The translations under genes and the position numbers were made by a program. From the NCBI GenBank assembly GCA_020796225.1, contig CM036767.1, positions 10,279,927-10,343,926 of the forward strand: a stretch of DNA of 64,000 bases, in the 5' to 3' direction. Source of the DNA: Arion vulgaris. Taxonomy: Eukaryota; Mollusca; Gastropoda; Stylommatophora; Arionidae. Below the pieces are notes generated by a model, which was not told the DNA's origin, ran no database searches, and worked only from the letters and a program-made list of their open reading frames with translations. Positions 1-12,600 of this stretch are shown here, in pieces (position 1 is the first letter of the stretch; each line of letters opens with the position of its first letter).

Positions 1-56
1 ATCGATTTTCCCATCTTTTCTATCAATAATACATGACTTGTAGTCATACGTTACAT

Positions 57-1032
57 CAGTGGTTCTCAAACTTCCTAATGCCTGGACCCTTTAATACAGT
101 TCCTCATGTTATGGGATCCCCAACCTTACAATTATTTTCGTTGCTACTTCATGACTGTAATTTTGCTATTACTGTTATCTTATCTTATCTTATCTTAAAC
201 ACATTTGCAGTGAAGCGTCGTAGGGAGAGTTAGTTTTCTATCTTGTGCCAGGTGTGTTTCGCTTGACGTTGTCAGTCAATGCTTTCGCATGGACTCTGAG
301 ATGTTATTTATCAATCGTGTTCTTGGTCTGCCTCGTGCTCTGCGCCCTGAGTGTCGATTATTGTAGGCACGTGATGGTAGTAAATGTGGTTCCATTCTCA
401 TTAAATGGCCGAACCACTTGATTCTTTGCTTCTCGATGTACTGTATGCATGGTATAGTACCAACGATGCTTCGATATTCTCGTTTCTCACTCTATCTCTC
501 CTTGTAACGTTGACAGCTTTTCGTAGACACCTCATTTCGTATGTTGTAATCTTTCTTTCTTGTGTCTTAGTCAGGGCCATGTTTGGCACTGATAACAGAG
601 AGTTGGAATAAATATGCAGTTTATCAGTTGTCGTTTGACTGACATGTTAATGCTTGTATGTTTTAATAGTGGTGACAGTTGGTGTGTCACTGCATTTGCC
701 TTCAGGCATCTAGTCTCGATTTCTCTGTCCATCTTTCCATTTGCTGTGAATATACTCCGAGATATTTGAATTCTGGAGTCTGTTGTATTTTGACATTATT
801 CTGCTACTACTGTTATGAATCGTAATGTAAATATCTGATATGCAGGATGTATTTTCATTGTTACAAATTAAACATTATTAAAGCATAGAGATTAGTCACA
901 AAAACAACATGTAATTATATATATTTATTTCTAACTGTAATAAATATGTATTTTCCGGTGGTCTTAGATGACCCATGTGAAATGGTCGTTCGACTCCCAA
1001 AGGGGTCGCGACCCATAGTTTGAGGACCACTG
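57..1032 (+). mobile_element. Nonautonomous hAT-like element, split by a LINE
   Basis: The left end is CAGTGGTTCTCAAACTT. The right end is the inverted form AGTTTGAGGACCACTG, next to GGGTCGCGACCC. The flanks CGTTACAT (49-56) and TGTTAAAT (1033-1040) look like a decayed 8-bp duplication. The central part is occupied by a minus-strand retroelement fragment (179-801). Confidence 0.7.
179..801 (-). mobile_element. 5'-truncated non-LTR retrotransposon fragment (RT C-terminal region)
   Basis: The minus strand encodes TYEMRCLRKAVNVTRRDRVR, the conserved region downstream of the RT domain in RTE-like endonuclease-reverse transcriptases. The 3' end, at the left, is a (TCTTA)n microsatellite tail. A 15-bp duplication with one mismatch flanks it (164-178 and 802-816), so it inserted into the surrounding hAT element. 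Confidence 0.75.
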
Positions 1033-1078
1033 TGTTAAATAAAAATGTAATGAAAATAGTGGTATATATTTTACATGT

Positions 1079-1140
1079 TGTCCCCATCAACCGCAGTAAA
1101 CGAGTCGTTGATTTTCTAGGCACCACTTATACGTTCACGA
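1079..1140 (-). mobile_element. 3' fragment of a tRNA-related SINE
   Basis: It shares the AGTAAACGAGTCGTTGAT / CACTTATACGTTCA segment with the longer copies at 1736, 9624 and 63107. Only the tail half is present. Confidence 0.55.
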
Positions 1141-1319
1141 ATGAAACCACCAAAAAATGACAACCCTTCATAAATGGATGTTTACATAGAATAGAATGAC
1201 TGAGATGGTATGATAAGATTACAAACGAGGAACTCAGAGAAAGAACTAAGTAGATACCAGTGGAGAAAGAGATCAAGAAAAGATGCTAGCGATGGATAGC
1301 ACATACATTAAGAAGACCG

Positions 1320-1712
1320 ACCGGAAGCATTACAAGACAGGCACGGTTTTGAAACCACCAGGACATGACGACAGAGCACATACTGCAAGACTGCCAGCTG
1401 TTAGCAGGCCTGAGAAGCGAAACCTGGCCCGTTAACACAGAGCTTCACGAGAAGCTGTACGGAGAGACGGAGTCCCTAAAAACAACGGTACAATTCATGA
1501 TAAAATTTGGTACATCGGTAAGGCGGGGATCGACAGAGAGAGAGAAAACCCGCAGGGAAAGAGGAGTAGGGGATGACCTAAACATACCTGGAGAAGAGAG
1601 CTAAAGGCTGATATTAAAAGGATAGGTAAAACATGGAAAGAATTGAAAGAAAGGGCAGGAGAAAGGAAGAGCTGGAAGAAGTTTGTTGAAGACGTGCTCC
1701 GTTAGGAGTTTG
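1320..1712 (+). mobile_element. LINE 3' end: RNase H-distal tail (TTEHILQDC)
   Basis: The frame at 1365-1530 reads TTEHILQDCQLLAGLRSETW and then P..LHEKLYGE..LKTTVQF. This is the Cys-containing tail found after RNase H in invertebrate non-LTR elements. A second conserved tail follows with stops. The 3' part from about 1545 corresponds to the 3' end seen on the minus strand at 45600-45960. Confidence 0.7.
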
Positions 1713-1735
1713 AACGGTTGAAAGGTAAAGATACC

Positions 1736-1940
1736 ATTAACCATAGTAAACGAGTCGTTGATCTTTCTAGGCACCACTTATACTTTCAGTAGTTTGCCAT
1801 TGCTTTCTGAACGGTGAGGTCTATTTTTCCTGTTCGCAAAAATTCTCGCGAACAAATTTCTGTCCAAATTGTCCATCGCGGAGATTGAACCATGTACTCT
1901 TGGGTTGTTGATCGAGCTCACTACCGCTAAGCCACAGACT
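1736..1940 (-). mobile_element. tRNA-related SINE, family 2
   Basis: Read on the minus strand, GTCTGTGGCTTAGCGGTAGT resembles an A box and GGTTCAATCTCC a B box. The body and tail match the copies at 9624-9850, 55345-55500 and 63107-63330. Confidence 0.65.
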
Positions 1941-2074
1941 AACTGTTGCTATGGAAAAAGTGCATTAAAAAAAAACTCCACGTTTTTTTTTTTTATCAGT
2001 CCGTATCCATAGAATTTGTAGAGAATACCATAACGTTTTCGATATATCACAGTTTGGTGTGCCATACTTTATAT

Positions 2075-2345
2075 GAGTAGAGTCTGACCGAATGGATTAG
2101 AGCGATGTCTCCCATTTGGTAGACACGGGTTCGATTCCCGTTTTTGTCTATGTCGGTGGCTCCCATCCCTACGCTTAACGGCAAGAGTGGACAGCCAACT
2201 ACATCTTCCATCTGGGAATTGACAATAGACAATATAGGTGGCTTAAAGAAAAATACCGAACCTGAAGAGTTGTGTGGTGACTGCACTATCCACACGGCCA
2301 TTAAATTTCTCATTATCACGTCCCCCTGTCCTACACCGTCCTAAA
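2075..2345 (+). mobile_element. tRNA-like SINE head joined to a retroelement 3' tail
   Basis: At 2080-2145 the sequence has TGGATTAGAGCG (A-box-like) and a perfect T-arm-type ACGGGTTCGATTCCCGT. It then continues with CCTACGCTTAACGGCAAGAG, which is the 3' tail of the LINE seen at 7259 and 26250. It is probably a SINE that shares its tail with its LINE partner. The D and anticodon arms are degraded, so it is not a functional tRNA gene. Confidence 0.55.
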
Positions 2346-2471
2346 AATCAGTATCACACAGGCACTAAAGACATGGTTGTTTTTTTTTAAAATTATACTG
2401 TGTATGTTTGGACAGTTTCCTCGTTCATTCAAATTTGATTTAGTCTGTATTCAAACGAATATCATCAACAA

Positions 2472-2882
2472 ATAAACAATGTACAGGTAGCTGCTAAAGA
2501 CGTATATATACGTTTTCCCCATTCGCTTCTAAAGACGCATTAATACGTCTGTTATTATCTCTCCTCTGTGGGCTAAAGACGTGTTAACACGTTATACATT
2601 GCTACTGTCACTGCTATAGGCGTACATTCACGTTTGTGACCTAGAACCAAAGAGTAGCTATTTTTAGCTCAGCCTTCAGAAAGTATGTAGCAGCGAAAAA
2701 ATTAAGAGCTTCCAAAAACCACATAGACAAACATATGATTCAAACCACTTACCCTCGTTTCTAACGACACCCATCGCCTAGCCTAGCAATACAAGCGTCC
2801 TTACGAACACAGATAAGTGGTTCGAATCTTGTGTTTGTCTATTTGGTTTTTTTTAAGCTCTTAATACCTGTACATTGTTTAT
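2472..2882. mobile_element. Palindromic DNA element with hairpin cluster (piggyBac-type MITE inside inverted repeats)
   Basis: An 18-bp perfect inverted repeat bounds the element (ATAAACAATGTACAGGTA at 2472-2489 and its complement at 2865-2882). Inside (about 2490-2705) are four short palindromes such as AAAGACGTATATATACG and AAAGACGTGTTAACACG. The inner part is a second copy, in the other orientation, of 57647-57872. Confidence 0.55.
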
Positions 2883-2944
2883 GTGTTGGTCATATTCTTC
2901 GCTTCCATTGCTTCCTCTGGGGTTCTTGCCAAAAAACTTCTCAT

Positions 2945-3090
2945 TCGAAAGAGTAAGAATTATACAATCAAGTTTCTTCTGGCATATAATACGAAAAGGG
3001 GGTTTTAAATATTTGATGACAACCGGTAAAATACGGGGAAAGAGATATCGTGGAAGGCAGAGGAAGAACATATTGGATAGTCTGATTGAT
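2945..3090 (+). mobile_element. LINE 3' fragment
   Basis: The frame reads SSFFWHIIRKGGFKYLMTTG then KIRGKRYRGRQRKNILDSL. This is the terminal FGH..R....GK..G.R.RGR.R..ILD motif of non-LTR elements. A related tail is at 58575-58915. Confidence 0.65.
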
Positions 3091-3260
3091 TGATTGATTG
3101 ATTGATTGAACCATCATCATTGCATTTCGGTGATTAACCATGTGTGCTCCGATCTTTTTCTTACACAGAAAAATCTCAGGATAGTGCACGAATTACATAG
3201 CACCGGCGAGGGTCCATATGTAATTTTGAAGTTGGTGAAAATCGTGGTTCGACAAAAGAT
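3091..3260 (+). mobile_element. SINE-like repeat family 4 with (TGAT)n head
   Basis: A TGAT tetranucleotide run is followed by CATGTGTGCTCCGATCTTTT and ACACAG.AAAATCTCAG. This block recurs at 14420, 23028, 33840 (-), 45085 (-) and 51755. Confidence 0.55.
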
Positions 3261-3406
3261 CGACGTCAGAACTGATTAACTGCAGCAGAGAAATAGAGAG
3301 AGAGAGTTGTGATGAGACATGATCGCTTGCGCCTGTAGGTATAACGCTTGATTGTTTCTGTTAATTCTTCTGACATAACGTTTTATCTTCTTTTAATTTG
3401 TTACAG

Positions 3407-3660
3407 GATTGTAAGAAACAAAGCAACTGATCGAGCAAAGTCCATGAGTCCCAACGACCAGGATGACAGTCCTTCTTGTATGGGGAGTGATGGAGGCAAC
3501 ATGGGCGTTCTTCCGCCATCGCCACCAACTGAGGTAACCCAAAGGGGGGCGTCAGGGCCAAGCGGAGGCACAAGCAGTGTCGGAGCAGCAGGAGGGTTCA
3601 ACATTGTCAACATCATGAGCCCTGGAAACAACAATAAACGGAAAGGGGATCTCGACTCAG
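3407..3660 (+). CDS. Pax2/5/8: Pax2/5/8 exon a: end of paired domain, eh1/octapeptide-like motif, basic KRK
   Basis: A pyrimidine-rich tract ending TTGTTACAG precedes the exon, and GTATGT follows it. The first base completes an Arg codon, then [12 protein letters not shown] reads through. This matches the paired-domain exit of invertebrate Pax2/5/8 (Drosophila has RIVRNKAAEKAK). A Gly/Ser/Pro-rich linker follows. Next is [11 protein letters not shown] at about 3591-3623, in the place of the octapeptide, then NNNKRKGD, which parallels the NGEKRKRDE segment after the octapeptide in vertebrates. The exon ends with one base of a codon (phase 1). Confidence 0.93.
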
Positions 3661-6600
3661 GTATGTATTGAAGATGTTTTACTCTACACTTGCAACTATT
3701 GTTAAGACGTATATGTTGCAACTTTACAACTTACTGCTACTGTCCCGTGCACTGTTGTAAGTTGCTGAATGATACTCTAGTCCAGTGTTTCCCAACGTGG
3801 GGCATACGCCCCACGGGGCAATTTGATTGTTAAGGGGCAATTTGTTAATTGAACAATTCAATTTTGAATCGAAAAATTGCATATGTTACCTAGGGGTATA
3901 AGAATTTAGAAAAGCTTAGGTGGGGCATGGCACAAAAAGATTGGGAAACACTACTCTAGTCTATAAATCCCTTCTATCAAATCCACAATTTATCATAAGA
4001 GCTTTGCCATTGGAAAACTCTTTTTAAAGACCTTCTTCAACTTCGCCTTTAGGACATAAGTCCTAACAATCCAGCCTAACCAGCCTATTCAGACATCTTT
4101 CCAGCTCTCTCCTCGTTTCTTGATTCCGTTCCAACTCCGTCTCAGGTGTTCCCATCATCCCTTCCTGGGTTCCATCGAGAGCCTATCGTGATGCTGTAAG
4201 TACTTTCTAGTGTCATATCCATCTGCGGTTTCTTCTGTGTGATTGTGAAATTCCTTCTTGTTTGTGAAGGTTTTCACAGCGTGTTTGTTGAAAGCGTATT
4301 TGTGTAAGGTTTCCTACTCGTTTGTGTGAAGTTTCTACAGTGTTTTCATGAAGGTTTCTACTGCGTGTTTTGGAAGGTTTCTATGTGTTTGTATGAAGGT
4401 TTCCACTGCGTGTCTGTGTGAAGGGTTCTACTGCGTTGTCTGAAGGTTTCCACACTGCTTTTGCAAGGCCTCTGCGTGATCAAGGTTCCACTCTATTATC
4501 AGCTTCTCCTAGTCAGTTTATGATAGTCTCCTTAACTTGTCAGAGGTTTGTGATGGTTTCCTACTCATTGTGGAGGTTTTCACATCTTGTGAGGCCTATT
4601 ACAGCTTGTGTGAGGCTTCCTAGCAGCTGGTGAATTTTACTCATGCTGTGTGAAGGTTCTATCATCTTGTGTGGTTTCTTACTTCATGCTTGTGTGAAGG
4701 TTTCTACTGCTGTTGTGTGAAGGTTTTCCTACTGCGTGCTTGTGTGAAAGGTTTCCTACCATGCTTGTGATTACGATGTTGTGTGAAGTTTTTACTCATG
4801 CTGTCAGATTTCTATGCATCTTTGTGAAGGTTTTCCTATGCATGCTTTGTGAAGGTTTCCTACTTCATGCTTGTGTGAAGGTTTTCCTACTGCATGCTTC
4901 TGTGAAGGTTTCCTACTCATGTTGTGTGAAGGTTTTCCTACTGCATGTTGTGTGAAGGTTTTCCTACTGCATGCTTGTGTGAAGGTTTTCCTACTGCATG
5001 CTTGTGTGAAGGTTTTCCTACTGCATGCTTGTGTGAAGGTTTTCCTACTTCATGCTTGTGTGAAGGTTTTCCTACTGCATGCTTGTGTGAAGGTTTCTTA
5101 CTGCATGCTTGTGTGAAGGTTTCTACTCAAGTTTACAAGAAGATGTTTCTTACCGCTGAGCATGTGTGTAAAGGTAGCTTACCTCAGTATATGTTAATAT
5201 GTTCCTCTTCTATGTGAAATGTCAATGGAAAAACAACTATATGCTTTTGAATATGAATGTTACAGAAGAGTCCTCCGTATATAATGGACAGAGAAGAGAA
5301 CAGACAGATCGATACAGAAAGAACACAAAATAAAAAAAAACTGACTGATGCTACAAATAAGAAAGAGAAAATTAAAGTATACTACATAAAAACAAACGGG
5401 AAGATCATCATGGAAGGCGGCATACTGGTAATAAAGAGAAGAGGAAGACCACGGAGAAGATGGATTCAGGATGTAACTGCTGGTTTGAACATGACGGCTG
5501 CATAGACTGGCCTACAAGAGAGAGAAATTCCTAAGGATTGTTGGGGTGGCAAAGTTCTGCACAGGACAAGTTATTTGATGACGATACGAAATGTCGCCAT
5601 AAAGTTATCATTGTGACTCATGCATTTACTTTCGACAAGTATTAATTATCTTCTTGAGTTTTGTCCGAGTGTCTGTGGGCATTTCGTTGATAGCATTTGC
5701 AGCTTTAGTTGCGCACGTGTGGACCCAATCACTTCTGATCAAAATAGCACTCATATTTCTCGATATGATTTTGTTAATGCTCCTTACCAAGCAGGGGGAC
5801 ATCAAAACACAACTATTGGTAGTTTTATAAAACTATAATGGACTCTTAGACCAAAATAATTTTATCAAGAACTGAAAAGAATAAAATATATAATTAATTA
5901 TGTTTCCATTTTCTACTGTTGTTATATATTTTTATTGCAAATAAAGTTTTAAATATGTTTCCATTTTTCTGTTGTTATATTTTTGTATATGTGTTATATA
6001 TGTTATTATATACATTTGTATATATGTTGCAACTAAAGTTGTGAAGAATTTACATTTTTCTTTCATCCTCCTTCTTCTTTCCAACGCTCCTTTCGATTAC
6101 TTGTTAATCACTCTTTGTGATTTGTATATCATCTGAGCTTAGAAGCGATTGTACGTTGTGCCAGTTATGCATGTACAAATAGACCAGCACATCCGATTTC
6201 TGCCGCGCTTTTTATTTACTAGGATAGCTCCCTAGGTCCCTACCTCTGTCGCCTCTTACGACATGCTTTGTAGGTCGCAGTGTTACTATTCTTTGCTCCC
6301 TTGTGAGCCCCGGCAACACAAGAGCAATTGATGGTCTATGTGCACACCGTTGATATGGAAAACAAACCTTCACGCAAAAATCGGTCAGGTGCGCCATATT
6401 AAGCGTAATGACTAGCCCCAAAACTCATAACGAGCGAACCCCAAAAAAATTCAATTAAAAAAATTATGATTAACCCTTTTCTATCTGAGCTGATATATCG
6501 GATCACATTATTTTTCAATATGACCCAAAGCTACTATACTAGCTAACTCAGTGTTCATTACAATATAAATGCGGCTGAAGTTAAGAAAAAATTCATTCTT

Positions 6601-9600
6601 CAAAGCGGAATCAACAACAGTACTTGATCTCATTTTGATGTTATGCTTGGTAGTCATATGTATGTTCTTTGATTATGCTTGGTAGGGTGCACTATGTATG
6701 TTCTTGATTATGCTTGTAGTCACTATGTATGTTCATAGTCCTTGTTACATTTCAATTAGATTCAAAGAAGCAGAAACATATGCAGATTTGTAACGTTTTA
6801 ATATTTCATTGAATGTGGCCTAAACAGCACAGATGTTACGACGAAGTATATTTACACAACATAATTGCCTAACATGCTCTGTAGATAAAAATGAAAATTA
6901 AGGGGGATCAGCATCTTTAGAAATAGAAATTAATTTTAAGAAAAACTGGTAGGAAAAATGATTTATTAAAAAAACGTATGTGTAACTTTTTCTATTTATT
7001 ATTCTATTGTAGCTGAATAAATAAATTTAATTACAATTGTTTTTGTCTTGTTCTATGCGTTCGTTCTTTACGACCAATTTTAATCACTCTTTGTGATATG
7101 TTTGATCTTTGCCAAGAATGTGTATACGTTGCACATTGGTTTGGTAGGCCCTAAAAGCATAGACTTTTACACGTTTAGGACATGTGCATCCGATTTCAGC
7201 CAAACCTCCTTAGTCGCCTCTTACGACATGCGTGGCAGATAACAGTGGTTCTATTCTTGTCTATTGTCTATTGTCTATTCCAGGTGGAAGATGTAGTTGG
7301 CTGTCCACTCTTGCCGTTAAGTGTAGGGATGGGAGCTTTAATTTACGTTCTAGGGCTAGATGAGTCGCTCTTGTTGTGTTGTATCCGTGTTTATGTAGTG
7401 TGGTCTTGATATTGTCTATCCATCTTTTTCTTGGTCTTCCCTTAGCTCTAGTACCCGATCTCTTTTATTGTATACTGTTATTCGTGGTTGGTTGTATTTC
7501 ATTCTCATTAAATGTCCAAACCACTGCATTTGTTGTCTTTCGATGTATTCGATGCATGAAGTTATGCCCACTATGCTGTTGACGTCCTCATTTCGTAGTC
7601 TGTCTTTCCTGGTGACTCCCACTGCCTTCCTCAAGCATTTCATTTCACAAGTGGTGAGCTTTCTGTGATGTGTTGCTGTAGGAGGCCAAGTTTGACACTG
7701 GTAACAAAGTGTTGGTAGGAAAATACTTTTTATCATCTGTCTTCTCACTTCCATCTTGGTCTTTGGGTGTTGTAGTAATGATGCCAGTTGGTAGGCCACT
7801 GCATTTGCTTTTTGACACCTTGTCTCTATTTTTCTATCGAGTTTTCCGTCCTTTGTGAAAATGTTGCCTAAATATTTGAATTCAGAAACTTGCTTTACTC
7901 TGGTGTTATCTATTTGTATGTTTGTTTGGCTTGGTATTCTGCTGATTTTCATGGTCTCGGTCTTTTGTTTGTTGATTTTCATGTTGTACTTTCTACATGC
8001 TATTAGCAGTGAATTCATGTGATGTTGTAGCTGATCTTCATCTTCATTGATTAAACTTTGGTTGTCCGCAAAAAGCAATTCGTTGATTTGGTTGTTTAAT
8101 TGGTCGTCGTGATCATTGTCTATGTCAATAAGGTCTTTTTCGCACTGTGCCTCTTTCACTATTCTGTCTATATATATATGTTGAAGAGAAGAGGTGAGAG
8201 CACACAACCCTGTCTTACTCCTGATTTTGTTTCGAATGAGTCTGTCATTCCGTCTGTTGTTCTTACCACACTGTGACTATTTGTGTATATTGCTCTGATA
8301 TTGTCTAGCAGTTGTCCCTTGATCCCATAGTTTTCTAGTGTTTCCATAGAATACACTGTTCTGTTCATAGAATACATCTATTCTGTCAAATGCCTTTTCT
8401 TGATCGATAAATAATAAGTGTAGCTCTTTTTTATATTCTATTGCTTTTTCACTCAGTTGTCTCAGAGTGAATAGAGCGTCTGTGCATCCCACTCCTCTTC
8501 TAAATCCAAACTGTGAGGGCTTATTTGTGGGTCAGCGATGTGTCTTATGCGCTGTTCTAATATTTTTGCGTATATTTTGCCAGTGTGGCTTAATAGTGAA
8601 ATGCCTCTGTATGTTTCGCATTCTCTTTATTGCCTTTATTTTTCCATAATTTATTTTCTATTCTTTACACCCTAAACTTAGACCCCGGTAACCACTATGG
8701 CGATTGTTTGTATAATAAGGGGAGTAGATGTTGAAACATATTTAATTGTTAAGTGTAGGGAGTGCCAAGAACCATAATTACTATTGTTTATATACTAAGG
8801 TAGGTAACTGATGATACTTTTGTTTTTACCCTTAGGGAGCGTGAGGAACCATAATTACTTTGTTTTGTATACCAAGGAGGTAACTGTTGACACTTTTGTT
8901 TTTACCCTTAGGTATCGTGAGGAACCATAATTACTTTTGTTTGTATTAAGGCAGGTAACTGTTGACACTTTTAATTATTGTTTAACTGTAGCGAGCGTCA
9001 GGTATCATCATTCCTATTGTTTGTTTACTAAGGGACGTAATTGTTTGACTCCCTAGTCTAACCATATTTGTCATTCTACGAATTAGTACATTTCTGTATT
9101 ACTTCTTATGGGCTGCAGAAGAGAAATCCGCGTATACATGTTGCAGTATGAAAGATATATAGTCAGTTACGTGCCGTGCCATGATACAGAGAAGCGGCCG
9201 AATCAGACGGTACTGTCAGTAGGGCGGCATAAGCGGCGAAATCAAAACCACAATTGAAGGTTATTTTAAAGAAAAAAAATTTCGGAGGCGGAATTTCGGA
9301 GACTTGCATCATACTGAGAAAATATACCGCACGATCATGTATATAGTCACTTTTTCTTTCTCTCGCCCGCTTTGAATTCAGGTGTAGTCATTGCGAATAC
9401 TATGGCGCATCTGACTTCGTTTTCCGTGAAAACTTGCTTTTTTTTATTATCAGTGTACTTCGATTCTGGCGAGCCTCACTTCAACTTTTGATGTACTTGT
9501 AAGTTAGATCCCCAAGTAAAGGATCTTGGATTTCTTAATCCAACGGCTTAACGTGTATACACCACCAATAAATCACTAAATCATTTAAGGGTCGTTAAGG

Positions 9601-12600
9601 ATTTATTGTCTGACTGCATATGAGGGCGTCTGTAGCTTAAGCGGTTGTGATTTCGATCACAACCCAAGAGTATCTGGTTCAAAATCCGCGTCGGGCAGAT
9701 TTATAAGCAAATTAGTTCCCTTGGATTTTTACGAATGCTAGAAATAGCAAACTACTGAACGTGTATGTGGTGAACATCAAATCTAGAAAATCAACGATTC
9801 GTTTACTGTGGTAGATGGCTAAGTCATGTAAAGGATATGCCACGATTTACTTGTTTTCGTATATGTGATGTCTGGTGTATAAAACGATGTACAGAAATGA
9901 ACAAATCTGAGGTGGTCAGACCATACCAGATCTGAAGACAACCGTGAGTAGGCTGCGATTATACTAAGTAAATTGACATTTAATGACCACGACATGCGTG
10001 TATAGCATCACATAAGTAAGCAAAAATGTAATTAAATATTAAATTACCAACAATCCCACGTTTCGATCATTCATCTTTATCAAGAAAACATCTAGACAGA
10101 ATAAACACTAAATAAATTAGAACATAAGATCTCAATAAGAAGGATGACTGGAGAATTGATATTGGAAATCTGAATTTCTTCGTTTATTTTGTATCATTTG
10201 CTAGATAAAGCCATTTTGGTCGAAACGTCGTTTTATTTTGTTTTTGTACTTTGTAAAACTACATTACTTTGTTTTTACGTATTTCCACATTTTTTATATC
10301 AATTTTCTGCTATAATAATTAGCTGTGATTTTAGATTCACTGGGTCTGACAGTTACCTTACTCCCCCTATTGCATCACAGTCAGATGAAATTCGCTAGTG
10401 TTGAATTGAAAGTTCGACAACTTTTTATTTTAGGTTGTAGAACAGGACACATCAGAAGACAAAACCCCTGTCATTGCTTGTATATTAAATTGCGTTCTCA
10501 CCGGCTTTATGGTTTTAGAAAATAGCAGACCCGTGGCGCGAGAGCCGCCTTTCAGCGGTCGAACTGCTTCAGCAAGAATCTGAACAAAGCAGTTTGGAGA
10601 CTGCTATAGAAAGACGTTCACTGTCACCGCGGATTGATCTCCATTCGACCGGAACCAGATTAAAATCTGATTTTTTTTCATTTTTTTTTTTTTTTGCGTG
10701 GCACATCCGTTGAGAATTGTCAAAGGGGATGTTGTACCGCTACAGACGACCGAGCCATGTGTACAGAGCGGCCAGTTTATTCTTAGACCATGTAAAGGCT
10801 TGGTTTGAATACAAACGACACGTGTTTAACAAGACGCTTGGCGGCCATTTTAAATCATCCAACAACGCGCGTATTATTGCGCGTGGACTAGGTTCTGTTC
10901 CTTTTCTTGGACTTTTCATTTCATTCTGTTATTCCTATTATTGCCTTTATTACCTGGAAAAGACACGCGGGAGTAAATTAAACCTCTTAAGTAGCTTTGG
11001 GGTGGAGAAAAGAATGAAATCAGTGTGATTATACACCTGCAAAGGAAATTGTTCTCCCTCCTGTGGTGCCGTGTGCGTAGTTCAGATTGTGTGATTTGTG
11101 AGGGAAAGTTGACAAACGAGAGAGGAGGGAATGAAAACCATAAAAGATTTAACATGTAATTAAACAAGATGGGATTATTTGTCATAATGTCTGTTTCTCA
11201 GATCTTTTTCTAAACACAAGGATGCCCTACGCTTTCTGTAGCTCTGTTGGCAAACTCTTCAGGGTTCTTTAAGACGGACTTTTGCAGCTCTTTTGTTGAA
11301 TAATGTGGCTTTCAAAAATAAGACCCATAAACAAAAGGAAATAATGACATAAAAGAAAACAACAGATTAAAATGTACAAGGAAATTAGAAGCAAAGAAAA
11401 CTAAAGTTAAATTGTTGCAATATGTATATTTGCACATTTGGAGCACCGTAAAATCGATATGCTTTTTATCCTTTTAAACCGAAGAATAGTATTGCGAATC
11501 TCTGAGAAGAAAAAAGTATGAAATACGAAATTGTCATCTTTCTTTAAATAATGTATTACCAGAAGAGTGATTTTTTTTTTTAAATGTCTCTTTTCTAAAA
11601 CTGGATAAGAATTACAGGAGATGGTCGCATTTCTCAAGAGGCCGTTTAAGATTTTTCTCGAAAGCGTGAGTACATTCCTTTCCGCTTTGCTCTGTTTCCT
11701 GTCAAGAGAAATCCCCCAAGGACTTCCTCAATAACTGCTAGACCTTTTTCTTCTTCTTTTCTGTCAAACCTTTAATTATCTTTTATCTATATTTCAAACG
11801 TTGAAAAACTCGTACACATGTGGGAAAAAAGTGCGTTGCATAATGGGAGATACTCTTTCCTTTCTTTACGTCTGTTTCTAGTGGGCAATTTACGTCTTCA
11901 ATTTGTGAATACCTTTTCTTCATTTTGCCGCACATTTGCAATCTGGCATATCCTGCATGTCTGTTGTAAATAAGTAATGATCATAGCATAAGTGGGCAGA
12001 ATTTTTTGTTGAAAGCTGCCATGTCTGGACTCAGATATCCGTCTTTGAAGATGGATAAAAGATTCCATTCTTTGAGTAGAAAAGGACTGAAGCATTCTTT
12101 GCTGAACGGTTTGGATGCGAGATTCTCGTGCGCGTGCGTAGTTTGGTTGATGATCCGTGACACGGTGTTGTGAAGCAAAGTGCTTTCCTGTCTTATCCAG
12201 TCGTTGTTATACCCAATGTCATTTTTTTCCACGATCGTGTATTTCTCTTGGTCTGTACGATGTCGTGAACAAAAGATATCGGTCATATGCAAGCTCACAT
12301 ATAACACAAGCTCACAGACACACGCACAAATGAACATATAAAAATGAGTGTATGTGTGCGAGAAGTTGGGTGAGTTAAATACTTAGTTACTTGGTTAGTT
12401 ATTAAATTAGTTAGTTAGTTAATCTGTTAGTAGATTGTTAGTTAATTAATTAATTAGTTAGTTCGTTGGTTGGTTGGCTGGTTAAATGGTTGATTTGTTA
12501 TTTGGTTAGTTAGTTAACTTGTTATGTAGTTAGTTTAGTAGTTAGTTAGTTGATTGTCTGGTTAATTAGTTAATTAGTTGTTTGGTTGGCTGGTTCGTTA

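Noticed and set aside
2080..2150. Possible tRNA gene
   Set aside because: The T arm is perfect but the D and anticodon arms do not fold properly. Related degenerate copies exist at 51028, 58020 and 58138 and the sequence continues into a retroelement tail, so it is a SINE head.
11981..12337. 118-codon antisense frame in the non-repetitive block
   Set aside because: No recognisable domain, no splice or start support; open length is compatible with chance.
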